Part shown: positions 35,430 to 43,558 of the stretch, in pieces
How the letters are laid out: every line of letters begins with the position of its first letter
How positions within the stretch are numbered: the stretch's first letter is position 1
Assembly (NCBI GenBank): GCA_000961725.1
Contig: LADS01000045.1
Location: 1-64,000, forward strand
Reading direction: 5' to 3'
DNA from: Desulfobulbaceae bacterium BRH_c16a
Lineage (GTDB): Bacteria > Desulfobacterota > Desulfobulbia > Desulfobulbales > Desulfocapsaceae
Length of the DNA stretch: 64,000 nucleotides
Notes under the pieces: model-generated
What the model was told of the DNA's origin: nothing
Database searches by the model: none
What the model saw: the letters and a program-made list of their open reading frames with translations, nothing else
Program-made: the position numbers and the translations under genes

Positions 35430-35825
35430 TCAACATCCACCCAGATATGCGAAAACGGGCAGGCTCTCGACAAAAATTATCAGCACGAACAGCGCGTTGA
35501 GTGGCCATCCAAAGCTTGACAAATATCTTTCGCCTTCATTGTTTGGGCTATGCTCAGCCTGTCTCCTGTCGCGCCGCGCGTCCACATAACCGACAAATGT
35601 TGCGCCGATGGCGGGTATGATCGACAACCCGCTGACCAAGATGAGCAGCCAGGCAACACCGCTGATCCCCGAATACATTTTCTCGTCGAAACCGCTGACG
35701 CAACCGAATTCCCCGATTGCATAGATCGCCAGCAGATGAAAGGTCCAGGCGATACCGCCGCCGACAAAAGCAAACCAGCGCCGCCATGTTCCCGGACGAA
35801 ATGTATGTACCGCTTCGCTATACAT
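35430..35825 (-). CDS. Small membrane protein of the oxidase cluster
   Basis: This 131-residue protein has three predicted membrane helices (about 18-38, 55-80, 106-127). No named family was recognised. It lies 10 bases after the CoxA-C gene and 66 bases before Rieske, in the same operon, so it is probably an accessory or assembly subunit of the oxidase. The N-terminal region has aromatic and basic residues (TWRRWFAFVGGGIAWTFH) suggestive of a membrane-interface role. Confidence 0.75.
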   Translation of the reverse strand: MYSEAVHTFRPGTWRRWFAFVGGGIAWTFHLLAIYAIGEFGCVSGFDEKMYSGISGVAWLLILVSGLSIIPAIGATFVGYVDARRDRRQAEHSPNNEGERYLSSFGWPLNALFVLIIFVESLPVFAYLGGC

Positions 35826-35835
35826 TGGAATCCTC

Positions 35836-38349
35836 TTAGAGAATGTACGGCATCAGATAGGTTACCAGAAACACGAGCATGCCTGTTGCAACGGCAAAGA
35901 ACCAGAACATTTCGCTGTTCTGAAGCCAGAGTTGCAGCCGCGGCGTCTCGAGCGGCTCGGATAATCGCTTCAGCCTGATCAGGGTTCCGGCCAGCATCGC
36001 CGTTCCAACCAGAACCGTCAGGAGGGCAAAACCATTCAGCGTGAAAAATATCGAAGCGTAGGCGTTGGCGGTTGGGCCAAAGGGTGTATTGATCAGAACC
36101 CATAGCTCGCCGCCGGCAAAGCCGATGCCGGAAAGGACTGCTCCACTCATGCCCAAAAGAAGCGGTCTTCTGAGCCCTCTTCGCCAAAACCGGGAATTTG
36201 CCGCTTGCACTATGCCTCCGACCGCGAGAATGGCAAACGGAAACAGCGACTCGAGAATCCGTGGCTTGGCGAGTCCGGCCTGCGGCCACTCACTCGAATA
36301 GAGGCGCAGATAAAAGTACGCGTAAATCAATGCTCCCAGCACGGTGAAAAGGATGGCGATCATTCCGATCGTGCCCCACCATCCCGCCGCCTTCGTTCCG
36401 GACGAAAGCAAAGGAAGATTCAAGCGGGCTGCGAGTTCCTCGGCTTCCTCGGGGGGAATCTCCGGCTCAAGACACATCCACCGACCAATCATTGCTATCG
36501 CAACACCCGCCATAAGGCCGGCGAGAATAAAACTTTTGGCCAGAAAAGAGACTGCCGCCGACAAAATGACAACAGAGACCATAAAGGGCATTATCGTCGA
36601 ACCGGGAAGATACTGCAGAGCCTGGGGCCGTGCGTTGGTGACATCCGTGACCAGGGTTGCCCGCCAGCCGCTCGGCCGGAATTCGAGAATCTCGGCCACA
36701 GCATTCAACTCGCTGTTGCGGCCCTCCTGCGAAACGGGATTCCATACGGGATAACGATCCTGCACCACGGGGGGTCGCCGATAACCGTAAGTTGGCGGCG
36801 GCGAAGCGATCGACCATTCCAGAGTACCCCCGCCCCAGGGGTCGCCGCCTGCGGGTCGGCCCCGCCAGGCGCTCCAGAAAAGACTCAAGAGGGCGATGGT
36901 AAACCCCAGTGCCAGCACATAGGCGCCGATGGTCGAGATAAGATTGAGGGTGCCGACGCCCAGATCTTCCGGGAAGGTGTAAACCCGGCGTCGCATGCCC
37001 AGGAGTCCGATGATATACATCGGCATGAATGTCAGATTAAAACCGATGAATATCGCGCCGAATCCGATCCCGCCCCATATTTTGTTGAACATACGCCCGG
37101 AAACCTTCGGAAGCCAGTGATACATTCCGCCGAAAAAGGGCAAGACGGCCCCGCCGATCAGGACATGATGAAAGTGCGCCACGACAAAATTGGTATCGTG
37201 CACCTGCCAGTCGAAAGGCATGGTCGCCACCATCACTCCGGTCAGTCCGCCGTTGACAAAGATAAAGAAGAATCCGAGGATATACAGCATCGGCACGCTG
37301 TACCTGGGACGACTTCCCCAGAGGGTGGCGATCCAGGCGAAGATCTGCGCACCCGAAGCCAGAGCGATCATAAAGCTTGCGGCCATAAAAAACATCATCG
37401 GCAGATCCGGCAGTCCGGCTGTGAACATATGATGGGTCCAAAGTCCGAAACTGACGAAACCGACTATAACAACCGCCGCCACCACCAGCTCGTATGCGAC
37501 CATCCGACGGCGGGCAAAAACCGGGATGATCGTAGAGATGATACCGGTTGCGGGCAGGAAAATGATGTAGACTTCCGGATGGCCGAAAAACCAAAACAGG
37601 TGCTGCCAGAGCAGTGAACTTCCACCCAGGGCGGTATCGAAGAACCGCGTGCCTAACGAACGATCCATCTCCAGCAGGAGGCTGGCCAGAAGCAGCGGCG
37701 TGAAAGCAAAAATAATCATAATGCCGACAACCAGATAGCTCCAGATAAACAGCGGTATATGCTGGATAGCCATGCCGGGGGCGCGAAACTTGAGAATAGT
37801 GACGACGATTTCCAACGCGGCGCCGATCCCGGCTATCTCGATCATGCTGAGCCCGAGCAGCCAGAAATCAAGCCCCGGCCCCGAGAACTTCGGACCCGAT
37901 AACGGCGTATACGCAGTCCACCCCGCATCCGGCACCTGCCCGAACAGGAAGCTGGCATACATCGTCAGTCCGCCGAAAAGATAGAGCCAGTAGCCGAAAC
38001 TGGTGAGCCGGGGAAAGCCGATATCCTGGGAGCCGATCAGGAGCGGCACGAAATACAACCCCACCCCTTCGATAAACGGCACGGCGAACAGGTACAGCAT
38101 TGTCGAGCCGTGCATGGTGAATATCTGATTATAGGCATCCGGGCCGAGAAAAGTATTGTCCGGCACGGCAAGCTGGGTCCGCATGAAAAGCGCCAGAATA
38201 ATGCCGACAAAAAAGAACCCGAGCGCCGTGAGCATGTAACGCACGCCGAGGGGGCGATTATTGACGGCTGCAATCCACCCGGCCGGACCTGAGGGCGATT
38301 GCCATGTTTCGGTGAAGCGCTGTTCAAGTTGGCCGTCAACAGGGTTCAT
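35836..38349 (-). CDS. ctaD: Cytochrome c oxidase subunits I and III fused
   Basis: This 837-residue haem-copper oxidase core reduces oxygen. Subunit I covers about 30-555: low-spin haem His in MHGSTMLYLF, CuB His/Tyr in GHPEVYIIFLP (the Glu marks the A1 type), the CuB pair THHMFTAG, and haem ligands in VVAHFHHVL. After a linker, residues about 590-837 resemble subunit III, but the usual histidine-rich GxHGLH-type segment reads GFALLTVLVG, so this half is diverged. The start overlaps the coxB stop by four bases. Next in the operon is the small membrane protein. It serves oxygen respiration or detoxification. Confidence 0.95.
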   Translation of the reverse strand: MNPVDGQLEQRFTETWQSPSGPAGWIAAVNNRPLGVRYMLTALGFFFVGIILALFMRTQLAVPDNTFLGPDAYNQIFTMHGSTMLYLFAVPFIEGVGLYFVPLLIGSQDIGFPRLTSFGYWLYLFGGLTMYASFLFGQVPDAGWTAYTPLSGPKFSGPGLDFWLLGLSMIEIAGIGAALEIVVTILKFRAPGMAIQHIPLFIWSYLVVGIMIIFAFTPLLLASLLLEMDRSLGTRFFDTALGGSSLLWQHLFWFFGHPEVYIIFLPATGIISTIIPVFARRRMVAYELVVAAVVIVGFVSFGLWTHHMFTAGLPDLPMMFFMAASFMIALASGAQIFAWIATLWGSRPRYSVPMLYILGFFFIFVNGGLTGVMVATMPFDWQVHDTNFVVAHFHHVLIGGAVLPFFGGMYHWLPKVSGRMFNKIWGGIGFGAIFIGFNLTFMPMYIIGLLGMRRRVYTFPEDLGVGTLNLISTIGAYVLALGFTIALLSLFWSAWRGRPAGGDPWGGGTLEWSIASPPPTYGYRRPPVVQDRYPVWNPVSQEGRNSELNAVAEILEFRPSGWRATLVTDVTNARPQALQYLPGSTIMPFMVSVVILSAAVSFLAKSFILAGLMAGVAIAMIGRWMCLEPEIPPEEAEELAARLNLPLLSSGTKAAGWWGTIGMIAILFTVLGALIYAYFYLRLYSSEWPQAGLAKPRILESLFPFAILAVGGIVQAANSRFWRRGLRRPLLLGMSGAVLSGIGFAGGELWVLINTPFGPTANAYASIFFTLNGFALLTVLVGTAMLAGTLIRLKRLSEPLETPRLQLWLQNSEMFWFFAVATGMLVFLVTYLMPYIL

Positions 38350-39335
38350 TGCAGACTCCGAAGGTATTCCACTACAGCATGCAGATCATTTGGCGACAGA
38401 TACGAAGGCGGCATCATATTGCGGGGTTTGATCGACTGCGGATTTGCGATCCAGCCGGAGAGGTTGCCTTTGGTATTGTCGACGGTTCCGGCGCCCAGGG
38501 TTATTCGCGAACCAAGATGAGTCAGATCGGGTCCGGTATCGCTTTCTGAGATTCCCGTTATTGCGTGGCATGCCGCACAACCCTGTTGCAGGAAAACATC
38601 CCGGCCCTGCCGCAGCTGAGGATCGGTCGGGACAGGAGGCGGTCTGCTTTGGAGGGCAAGCCACTTGTCGAAATCCTCCGGTTCATGGGCGATCAGCCGG
38701 AAGGTCATGAGAGCATGGGGGCCGGCGCAGTATTCGGTGCAGGTGCCGCGGTAGACGCCGGGCTTATCGGCCGCCAGCCGCAGCTCTGTCGGATGGTCCG
38801 GAAGCATGTCTCTTTTGCCGCCAAGTCTCGGCACCCAGAAGCTATGAACTACACCATGGGATAACAGTTCAAACTGGACCACTTTCTTTACGGGAATATG
38901 GATTTCATTTGCATCAACAATGCCATGATCCGGATAACTGACTGCAAACCACCAGTGATGGCTTTGCACCTTGATATGAAAATCGGCGGGCACCTTGCCC
39001 ATTTCCACAGTCGAATGAATACTGGAAATGAGCATGACGACGAGGATAACCGTTGGTATGCCGATTCCCGAGATGAAAACAAAACGTGACCCCAGTACCG
39101 GATGTTCCCGGCGGCGAACCACCAGAGCCAGCACCACAAAAAGCATGGTGACGACAAAGACGATTCCATAGACAATCAGCATTTCCCACCAGATACGGGC
39201 AATTTGCTCGGCCGCCGGACCTGCAGGATAGAGCATCGATTCTCTTTCGGCATGGGCATCGCCTGCACAAAAAAGAAAGTTGAAAATGATTACAGGAAAC
39301 AGGACCAAATCTCGGATGTCTGCAGGAAGTGTCAT
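38346..39335 (-). CDS. coxB: Cytochrome c oxidase subunit II with fused cytochrome c
   Basis: This 329-residue subunit has a leader (1-29), two membrane helices (about 46-70 and 86-108) and a periplasmic CuA domain whose ligands are in CTEYCAGPHALM. The C-terminal part (about 235-329) is a cytochrome c domain with CAACH and methionine in NMMPPSYLS, defining a caa3-type oxidase. It is the first gene of the minus-strand operon, with the fused subunit I/III gene overlapping its stop by four bases. The upstream 500 bases hold its promoter. Confidence 0.94.
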   Translation of the reverse strand: MTLPADIRDLVLFPVIIFNFLFCAGDAHAERESMLYPAGPAAEQIARIWWEMLIVYGIVFVVTMLFVVLALVVRRREHPVLGSRFVFISGIGIPTVILVVMLISSIHSTVEMGKVPADFHIKVQSHHWWFAVSYPDHGIVDANEIHIPVKKVVQFELLSHGVVHSFWVPRLGGKRDMLPDHPTELRLAADKPGVYRGTCTEYCAGPHALMTFRLIAHEPEDFDKWLALQSRPPPVPTDPQLRQGRDVFLQQGCAACHAITGISESDTGPDLTHLGSRITLGAGTVDNTKGNLSGWIANPQSIKPRNMMPPSYLSPNDLHAVVEYLRSLQ

Positions 39336-39861
39336 AACTTGAGAAATTTTATTTATGCCTATATCTCGGCTCTCCGCAGTTCATGTTGGTTTTCGAGGGG
39401 TTTTTCCGCAATGCTTCATGGTCAACAGCCTATCTTATCAATTACTCGCAGTCAACTCTTTTATTGTGTCAGGCCTTTCCGCTTGTTCAAGGCTGATTTT
39501 TCCGTTAAAACATCAAGAAATCATCCTCGGCCGTCTTCTCATGGTCCAGGAATCGTTTTAGGATCGTGACATAAAGGGTCAGGTATATCTTTTGACGGCC
39601 GGATCTTCTTCCGTGGAGCTGGTTTCTTCCAGGGCGGTCCCGGGTGGTCTTTCGCATGAAATGCCGCTTGATTCGGCGCTGGAGGCTTATAATGAATTCG
39701 ACCAGCGAGAGGAGGGATGGATAAAAGTTGAGCTCCGGCCGTAACTGCCTTGCAGTGGCAATATAAGCAGTACCTCTCGATACACGCGCTGAAGAAGCAT
39801 TCCTTCTCTTATCCTGCACCGCACAGGAAAGACGCGTGTATCGCAGGTGTGAAAGGATTGC
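39336..39861. other. Intergenic region upstream of the oxidase operon
   Basis: This 526-base stretch contains the coxB promoter region (39336-39480 is AT-rich). A minus-strand frame of 104 codons (39505-39819) starts with GTG without a ribosome binding site, is strongly basic and matches nothing I recognise, so it is left uncalled. No terminator or operator was convincing. Confidence 0.4.
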
Positions 39862-40215
39862 CTACTGCTTCCTGTCCTGCCATGGCCATCTTCCGGTCAA
39901 CTCCACTTCCAGCGTAAAGCTCAAAAAAGTCCGTAAGATCAAAAGTACGGACAGGAGTCCCAAAGTATCTATGGTCAAATCAACAGCTACTGTATGAATA
40001 ATATCGGCCGCGACGAGAAATTCCAAGCCAAGCAGAATCCCCTGGCCAAGGCGCTGGCGGACTTCCTGAAAAACACGTTCCGACGCCTCTTTCAGAAACA
40101 AGCGGTTGGCAGCGTAATACACTGAATAGAGAGCGACCGACATTATAACTCCGATTCCGAACATCTCAATAATCGCTGCACACCATTCAGCAATGGGTTT
40201 TATAACATCGGACAT
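39862..40215 (-). CDS. DUF1622-family membrane protein
   Basis: This 117-residue protein has three predicted membrane helices and the family sequence IGVIMSVALYSVYY...LGQGILLGLEFLVAADIIHTV (ends quoted), typical of DUF1622. The function is unknown. It starts with GAGGGAGA upstream, embedded in the tail of an exoD remnant; its start codon region overlaps the out-of-frame end of that pseudogene. Confidence 0.88.
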   Translation of the reverse strand: MSDVIKPIAEWCAAIIEMFGIGVIMSVALYSVYYAANRLFLKEASERVFQEVRQRLGQGILLGLEFLVAADIIHTVAVDLTIDTLGLLSVLLILRTFLSFTLEVELTGRWPWQDRKQ

Positions 40216-40454
40216 GTAATCTCCCTCGGTTCAGCTGCACGGCAATCAACAGCACAAACAGCCCATGATCGTCGGCATGCCGGGAATTCCGTTCAGGGGT
40301 GAAGCGAGTATAGCGCCTACCAGAAGCAGCAAAGGACCAAACGACCTTCTTCCGACCGCCTTTATAATCACCTCAAGGAGACGCGACTTAAACTTTTGGC
40401 GGCTGTGTCGATCTTGTCAAGCATCTGTTCAAGATTGGTGAGATCCGGAGGCAT
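40200..40454 (-). pseudogene. Degraded exoD remnant (two frameshifts, truncated)
   Basis: Reading the minus strand from ATG at 40454 gives MPPDLTNLEQMLDKIDTAAK then SLSRVSL, followed by a stop. Shifting frame continues as EVIIKAVGRRSFGPLLLLVG then AILASPLNGIPGMPTIM, and a second shift gives LFVLLIAVQLNRGRLH. The pieces in order match the N-terminal half of ExoD-family (exopolysaccharide synthesis) membrane proteins. Two frameshifts and the missing C-terminal half show it is inactive. The DUF1622 gene starts inside its end. Confidence 0.75.
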
Positions 40455-40612
40455 GTTGTCATATATAGAAGGATTTTGAATGGCAGATCCAATGGTTGCA
40501 ACATTCAATCTCAAATACTTCCTGAAATTTTATGGTATTATTAAGATGTTACACATCAAACGAGATGTCAACCTGCTCATTTCTGTACAAAGCAATGGAC
40601 GGTCCCGATTGA

Positions 40613-40709
40613 CTGAAGGTCGCCAACCTCCTCGATGGGGAGGAAATGGCTGGGGTTGTATGCTACCTCCCCACTCGCTCCATGAGCAGGGAGGGTGTGG
40701 CCTTCTCAG
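40613..40709. terminator. GC-rich structured stretch downstream of the substrate-binding protein gene
   Basis: Alternating blocks CCTCC (40627), GGGGAGG (40637), CCTCCCC (40666) and GGGAGGG (40689) allow competing stems, enclosed by an imperfect outer repeat starting CTGAAGG (40613) and ending CCTTCTCAG (40709). It overlaps the stop of the substrate-binding protein gene. It may terminate that gene or be a mobile repeat. Confidence 0.4.
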
Positions 40710-41668
40710 TAGAGCGTGTCGGCCGAATCGAGAATCGCCTTGTCGATGCTCAATCCCATCCGTTCCCCGGCCGCTGGATTGATATGAAACGACAGATTCT
40801 CTTGAAACTCGACCGGCAGAGCCTCAGGTTTGGTGCCGGCCAGAATTTTTCTGGCCATGGCCCCGGTCTGTCTGCCATGTTGATAGTAGTCAAAACCCAT
40901 GGCGGCGATGGCGCCTCTTTTTACTGAATCGGTATCGGCAGTAAACAGCGGCAACCGGGTCCGCTCACAAATCTTGATAACTGCCTCCAAAGCAGAAACC
41001 ACCGTATTATCAGTCGGCACATAGAGGGCATCGACCTTGCCGACGAGACTCTGGGCCGCCTGGTAGACATCGGCTGAGTTGGTTACCGGCCCGTCAAGAA
41101 TGGCGATCCCCATCTTTTCCGCTGCTTCCTTCAGGCGCTTGACGTTGGATACCGAATTGACTTCGCCGCTGTTGTACATCACTCCCAGGTTCTTTATCTC
41201 CGGGAGGAAACGGCGGATCATCTCAAGATGTTTGTCCATCGGCATCTGATTGGAAACTCCGGTAATGTTCGGGCCTGGATGCATATAGTCCTTGACCAGA
41301 CCGGCGGCAAGGGGATCGGTAATAGCGGTAAAGAGCATCGGCGTGTTGGCCAGCTGTGGCGCTTTGTCATACGCCTTGGCGCAGGCCTGGGCGCAGGGCG
41401 TAGCAATCGCCACGATCAGATCAGGTGCGTCTGAGGCGATCTGCGTGGCAATCTGACCGGCGGTTCCCATATTGCCATGGGCGATATAATCTTTGTAGTC
41501 GGCAGCAATGCCATTTTCCTGCAGGTCGTCTTTGAATCCTTTCATCACCGCATTCAGGGCGGGATGCTCGACGAACTGGCTGATGGAAATCCGGACTGGT
41601 TCCGCACTTGCCGTCATAGCCGTCGTCAGAACCGCAACTGCAAGGAACAGATTGATAATTTTCTTCAT
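40706..41668 (-). CDS. Orphan ABC transporter substrate-binding protein (ABC_sub_bind)
   Basis: This 320-residue periplasmic protein has a Sec signal peptide (MKKIINLFLAVAVLTTAMTA, cleavage near SAEP) and two Rossmann-like lobes of the ABC_sub_bind/TrpX type (ISQFVEHPALNAVMKGFKD, TDPLAAGLV, NITGVSN). No permease or ATPase gene adjoins, so the protein may serve a transporter encoded elsewhere or a sensor kinase. The kinase at 19169 has the same sensor-domain family fused to it. Homologues bind aromatic amino acids or other small molecules; the ligand here is unknown. Confidence 0.88.
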   Translation of the reverse strand: MKKIINLFLAVAVLTTAMTASAEPVRISISQFVEHPALNAVMKGFKDDLQENGIAADYKDYIAHGNMGTAGQIATQIASDAPDLIVAIATPCAQACAKAYDKAPQLANTPMLFTAITDPLAAGLVKDYMHPGPNITGVSNQMPMDKHLEMIRRFLPEIKNLGVMYNSGEVNSVSNVKRLKEAAEKMGIAILDGPVTNSADVYQAAQSLVGKVDALYVPTDNTVVSALEAVIKICERTRLPLFTADTDSVKRGAIAAMGFDYYQHGRQTGAMARKILAGTKPEALPVEFQENLSFHINPAAGERMGLSIDKAILDSADTLY

Positions 41669-41817
41669 TTTCTTCCTCTTGTCGATGAGTTTAGGTGTTC
41701 GCTTCGATACCGTACATTCCTATTGACCTTTGTAGAGGATTATGGGAATTGCTTCAAGTAAATAGAGTTTGTCGATAAACGGATTCGACGAGCCCTCATG
41801 GCCCGACAGGCGGTGGC

Positions 41818-43395
41818 CTACTTTTTATAATTATCCGCAGCCTGTTCCGACAACAGTTTTTTTTCGATCTTTTTCGAAGCGGGAGTGACTGAAAGCCCAC
41901 CAAGTGCAGTGCAGCGAAGCTCGTGGGGAAGTGCTCGTCCGACCTTATCCATAGCCTCTACGACCTCGTCAAAGGGAACAACGTGGTCATATCCTGCCAG
42001 GGCCAGGTTGGCGCAGGATGCACCATTGCTTGCAGCTAATATGTTTTTCCCAAGGCAAGGCACTTCAACCCTGCTTGCGACCGGATCACAAACCATTCCG
42101 AAGATGTTCTGGAGGGCCATGGAGGCGGCGCTCAATGAGGATCTATAATCACCGCCCATCATTGAGACCATTGCTGCTGCAATCATCCCCGATGCTACCC
42201 CGCACTCAGCCTGGCAGCCGCAGATTTCTGCCGAAAAGGTGCTTTTTGTTGCAATCAGGGCGCCGATGACTCCTGCTGCCAGCAGCCCTCTGGCTTTTGC
42301 CTCTCTGTCAAGGTTCATCATGTCGGCAACCGCCATCACAGTACCCGGAAGTCCCCCGCAGGAACCGGCCGTGGGGGCAGCCACAATAACACCCATTGCA
42401 CTTTTGTTTTCCATGAGAGCGGTTACATAAGGGATGGCCTGGTCCAGCACGCCAAGGTTCAACATTTTGCCACCCCGAACCTTGGCAGCATATTTGCCGG
42501 ACTGAAATCCCAATATCCTGTCTTTGAAATGCGTCCCCTGCAGGCCTTGCAGGATGGATTTTTCTATGACATCAACAAGATGCAATGTTTTTCTCAACAC
42601 CTCATCCTGTGCAATACCACCCCTTGATGCTTCATAATGAAGGGCTAGATCGGCAAGGTCGGAAATCCCTTTTTTAGTTCCGTAATTTTCCATTTCCAGA
42701 CCCGTGGTAAAGGGTACCATGGATTCGGATGTCGTTAAAATCGGGAGTACGGGAGAAATTGGTCTCGTACCTGTAACAGCACGATGATGTACAATATTTT
42801 CCAAAAGGTCAGCATCAAATACGGTTAGTCGCGTGGCGAAAACAAGGGATTCCTCACCGGAGTCTGAGCTGAAAACTTTGCAACCTGCATGGTGGAGGAG
42901 ATCCAAAAGCGAAGATGGCGTACCCGTGGTCCAGATTATAAGCGCGTGACAATCCCCATAAAAGGATACTGGGAGGCCATCTATCTTTGTCACTTCGATC
43001 ATGCCTCCCCCTGTGGAGATCGCTACAAGGGTGTGTTCCTCCTGATCGTTTTTGAGCGTCAGGTTATAGGTGTTGGGATGAGGGTCTGCGAAATCGCCGG
43101 CGATACAATTCACCTCGAGATTGGCTTTCTGCATTTCGAGCTTGTACCTGACCAGTCTCTCGTCATCGGGATCAAAGCCTAAGAGGCCACCGGCAAGTCC
43201 CATGTCTGAACCTTGGGAAATCCAGGTTGTCGGCAGGGAACCATTGATGTCGAAACGAACAGTGACCTTTTTCAGTTCGCTTCCCATGAGCTCCCTGCCG
43301 ATTTTTCCTATTCTCACAGCTGCGGCGCTATGTGAACTGGAAGGTCCACGCATTACAGGCCCAATTACGTCATTAAGAATGCTGGGGATATTCAT
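41818..43395 (-). CDS. sdaA: L-serine dehydratase, iron-sulphur dependent, single chain
   Basis: This enzyme deaminates L-serine to pyruvate with a [4Fe-4S] cluster. At 525 residues it combines both domains: a beta domain at the N-terminus (GPVMRGPSSSHSAAAVRIG, residues about 12-30) and an alpha domain at the C-terminus (PTAGSCGGLPGTVMAV, ICGCQAECGVASGMIAAA, CDPVASRVEVPCLGKN) with the cluster cysteines. The ATG at 43395 has AGGAG upstream; the open frame continues to 43629 but that part is not coding. It is divergent from the ornithine-cyclodeaminase-family gene. Confidence 0.92.
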   Translation of the reverse strand: MNIPSILNDVIGPVMRGPSSSHSAAAVRIGKIGRELMGSELKKVTVRFDINGSLPTTWISQGSDMGLAGGLLGFDPDDERLVRYKLEMQKANLEVNCIAGDFADPHPNTYNLTLKNDQEEHTLVAISTGGGMIEVTKIDGLPVSFYGDCHALIIWTTGTPSSLLDLLHHAGCKVFSSDSGEESLVFATRLTVFDADLLENIVHHRAVTGTRPISPVLPILTTSESMVPFTTGLEMENYGTKKGISDLADLALHYEASRGGIAQDEVLRKTLHLVDVIEKSILQGLQGTHFKDRILGFQSGKYAAKVRGGKMLNLGVLDQAIPYVTALMENKSAMGVIVAAPTAGSCGGLPGTVMAVADMMNLDREAKARGLLAAGVIGALIATKSTFSAEICGCQAECGVASGMIAAAMVSMMGGDYRSSLSAASMALQNIFGMVCDPVASRVEVPCLGKNILAASNGASCANLALAGYDHVVPFDEVVEAMDKVGRALPHELRCTALGGLSVTPASKKIEKKLLSEQAADNYKK

Positions 43396-43495
43396 GTGAT
43401 TACTCCTTTCTTTTTGAGTAAGAAAACATTTGAAACGTGTGTATCTTCTGCATGGTAGCATTAAACCAAAGTGATTGCCGTGGCAAGACAAATCA

Positions 43496-43516
43496 TGTAT
43501 ACATATATTGTGTACA
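43496..43516. promoter_or_regulatory. Operator-like inverted repeat in divergent promoter region
   Basis: TGTATACA and TGTGTACA are separated by TATAT, giving a 21-base dyad with near-symmetry, midway between the divergent serine dehydratase and cyclodeaminase-family genes. Its form suits a dimeric GntR-type or similar regulator. No regulator gene is adjacent. Confidence 0.5.
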
Positions 43517-43558
43517 GTTTGGCGCCCTAAATAGGTAATTTTGCGACAGAGGAGTCTG

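Noticed and set aside
36205-37617. Long plus-strand frame opposite the oxidase gene
   Set aside because: It is antisense to the CoxA-C fusion, whose metal ligands are all present on the other strand; composition is low-complexity in His/Gly/Asp and no family fits.
39505-39819. 104-codon minus-strand frame upstream of coxB
   Set aside because: GTG start without ribosome binding site, very basic composition, no recognisable family.
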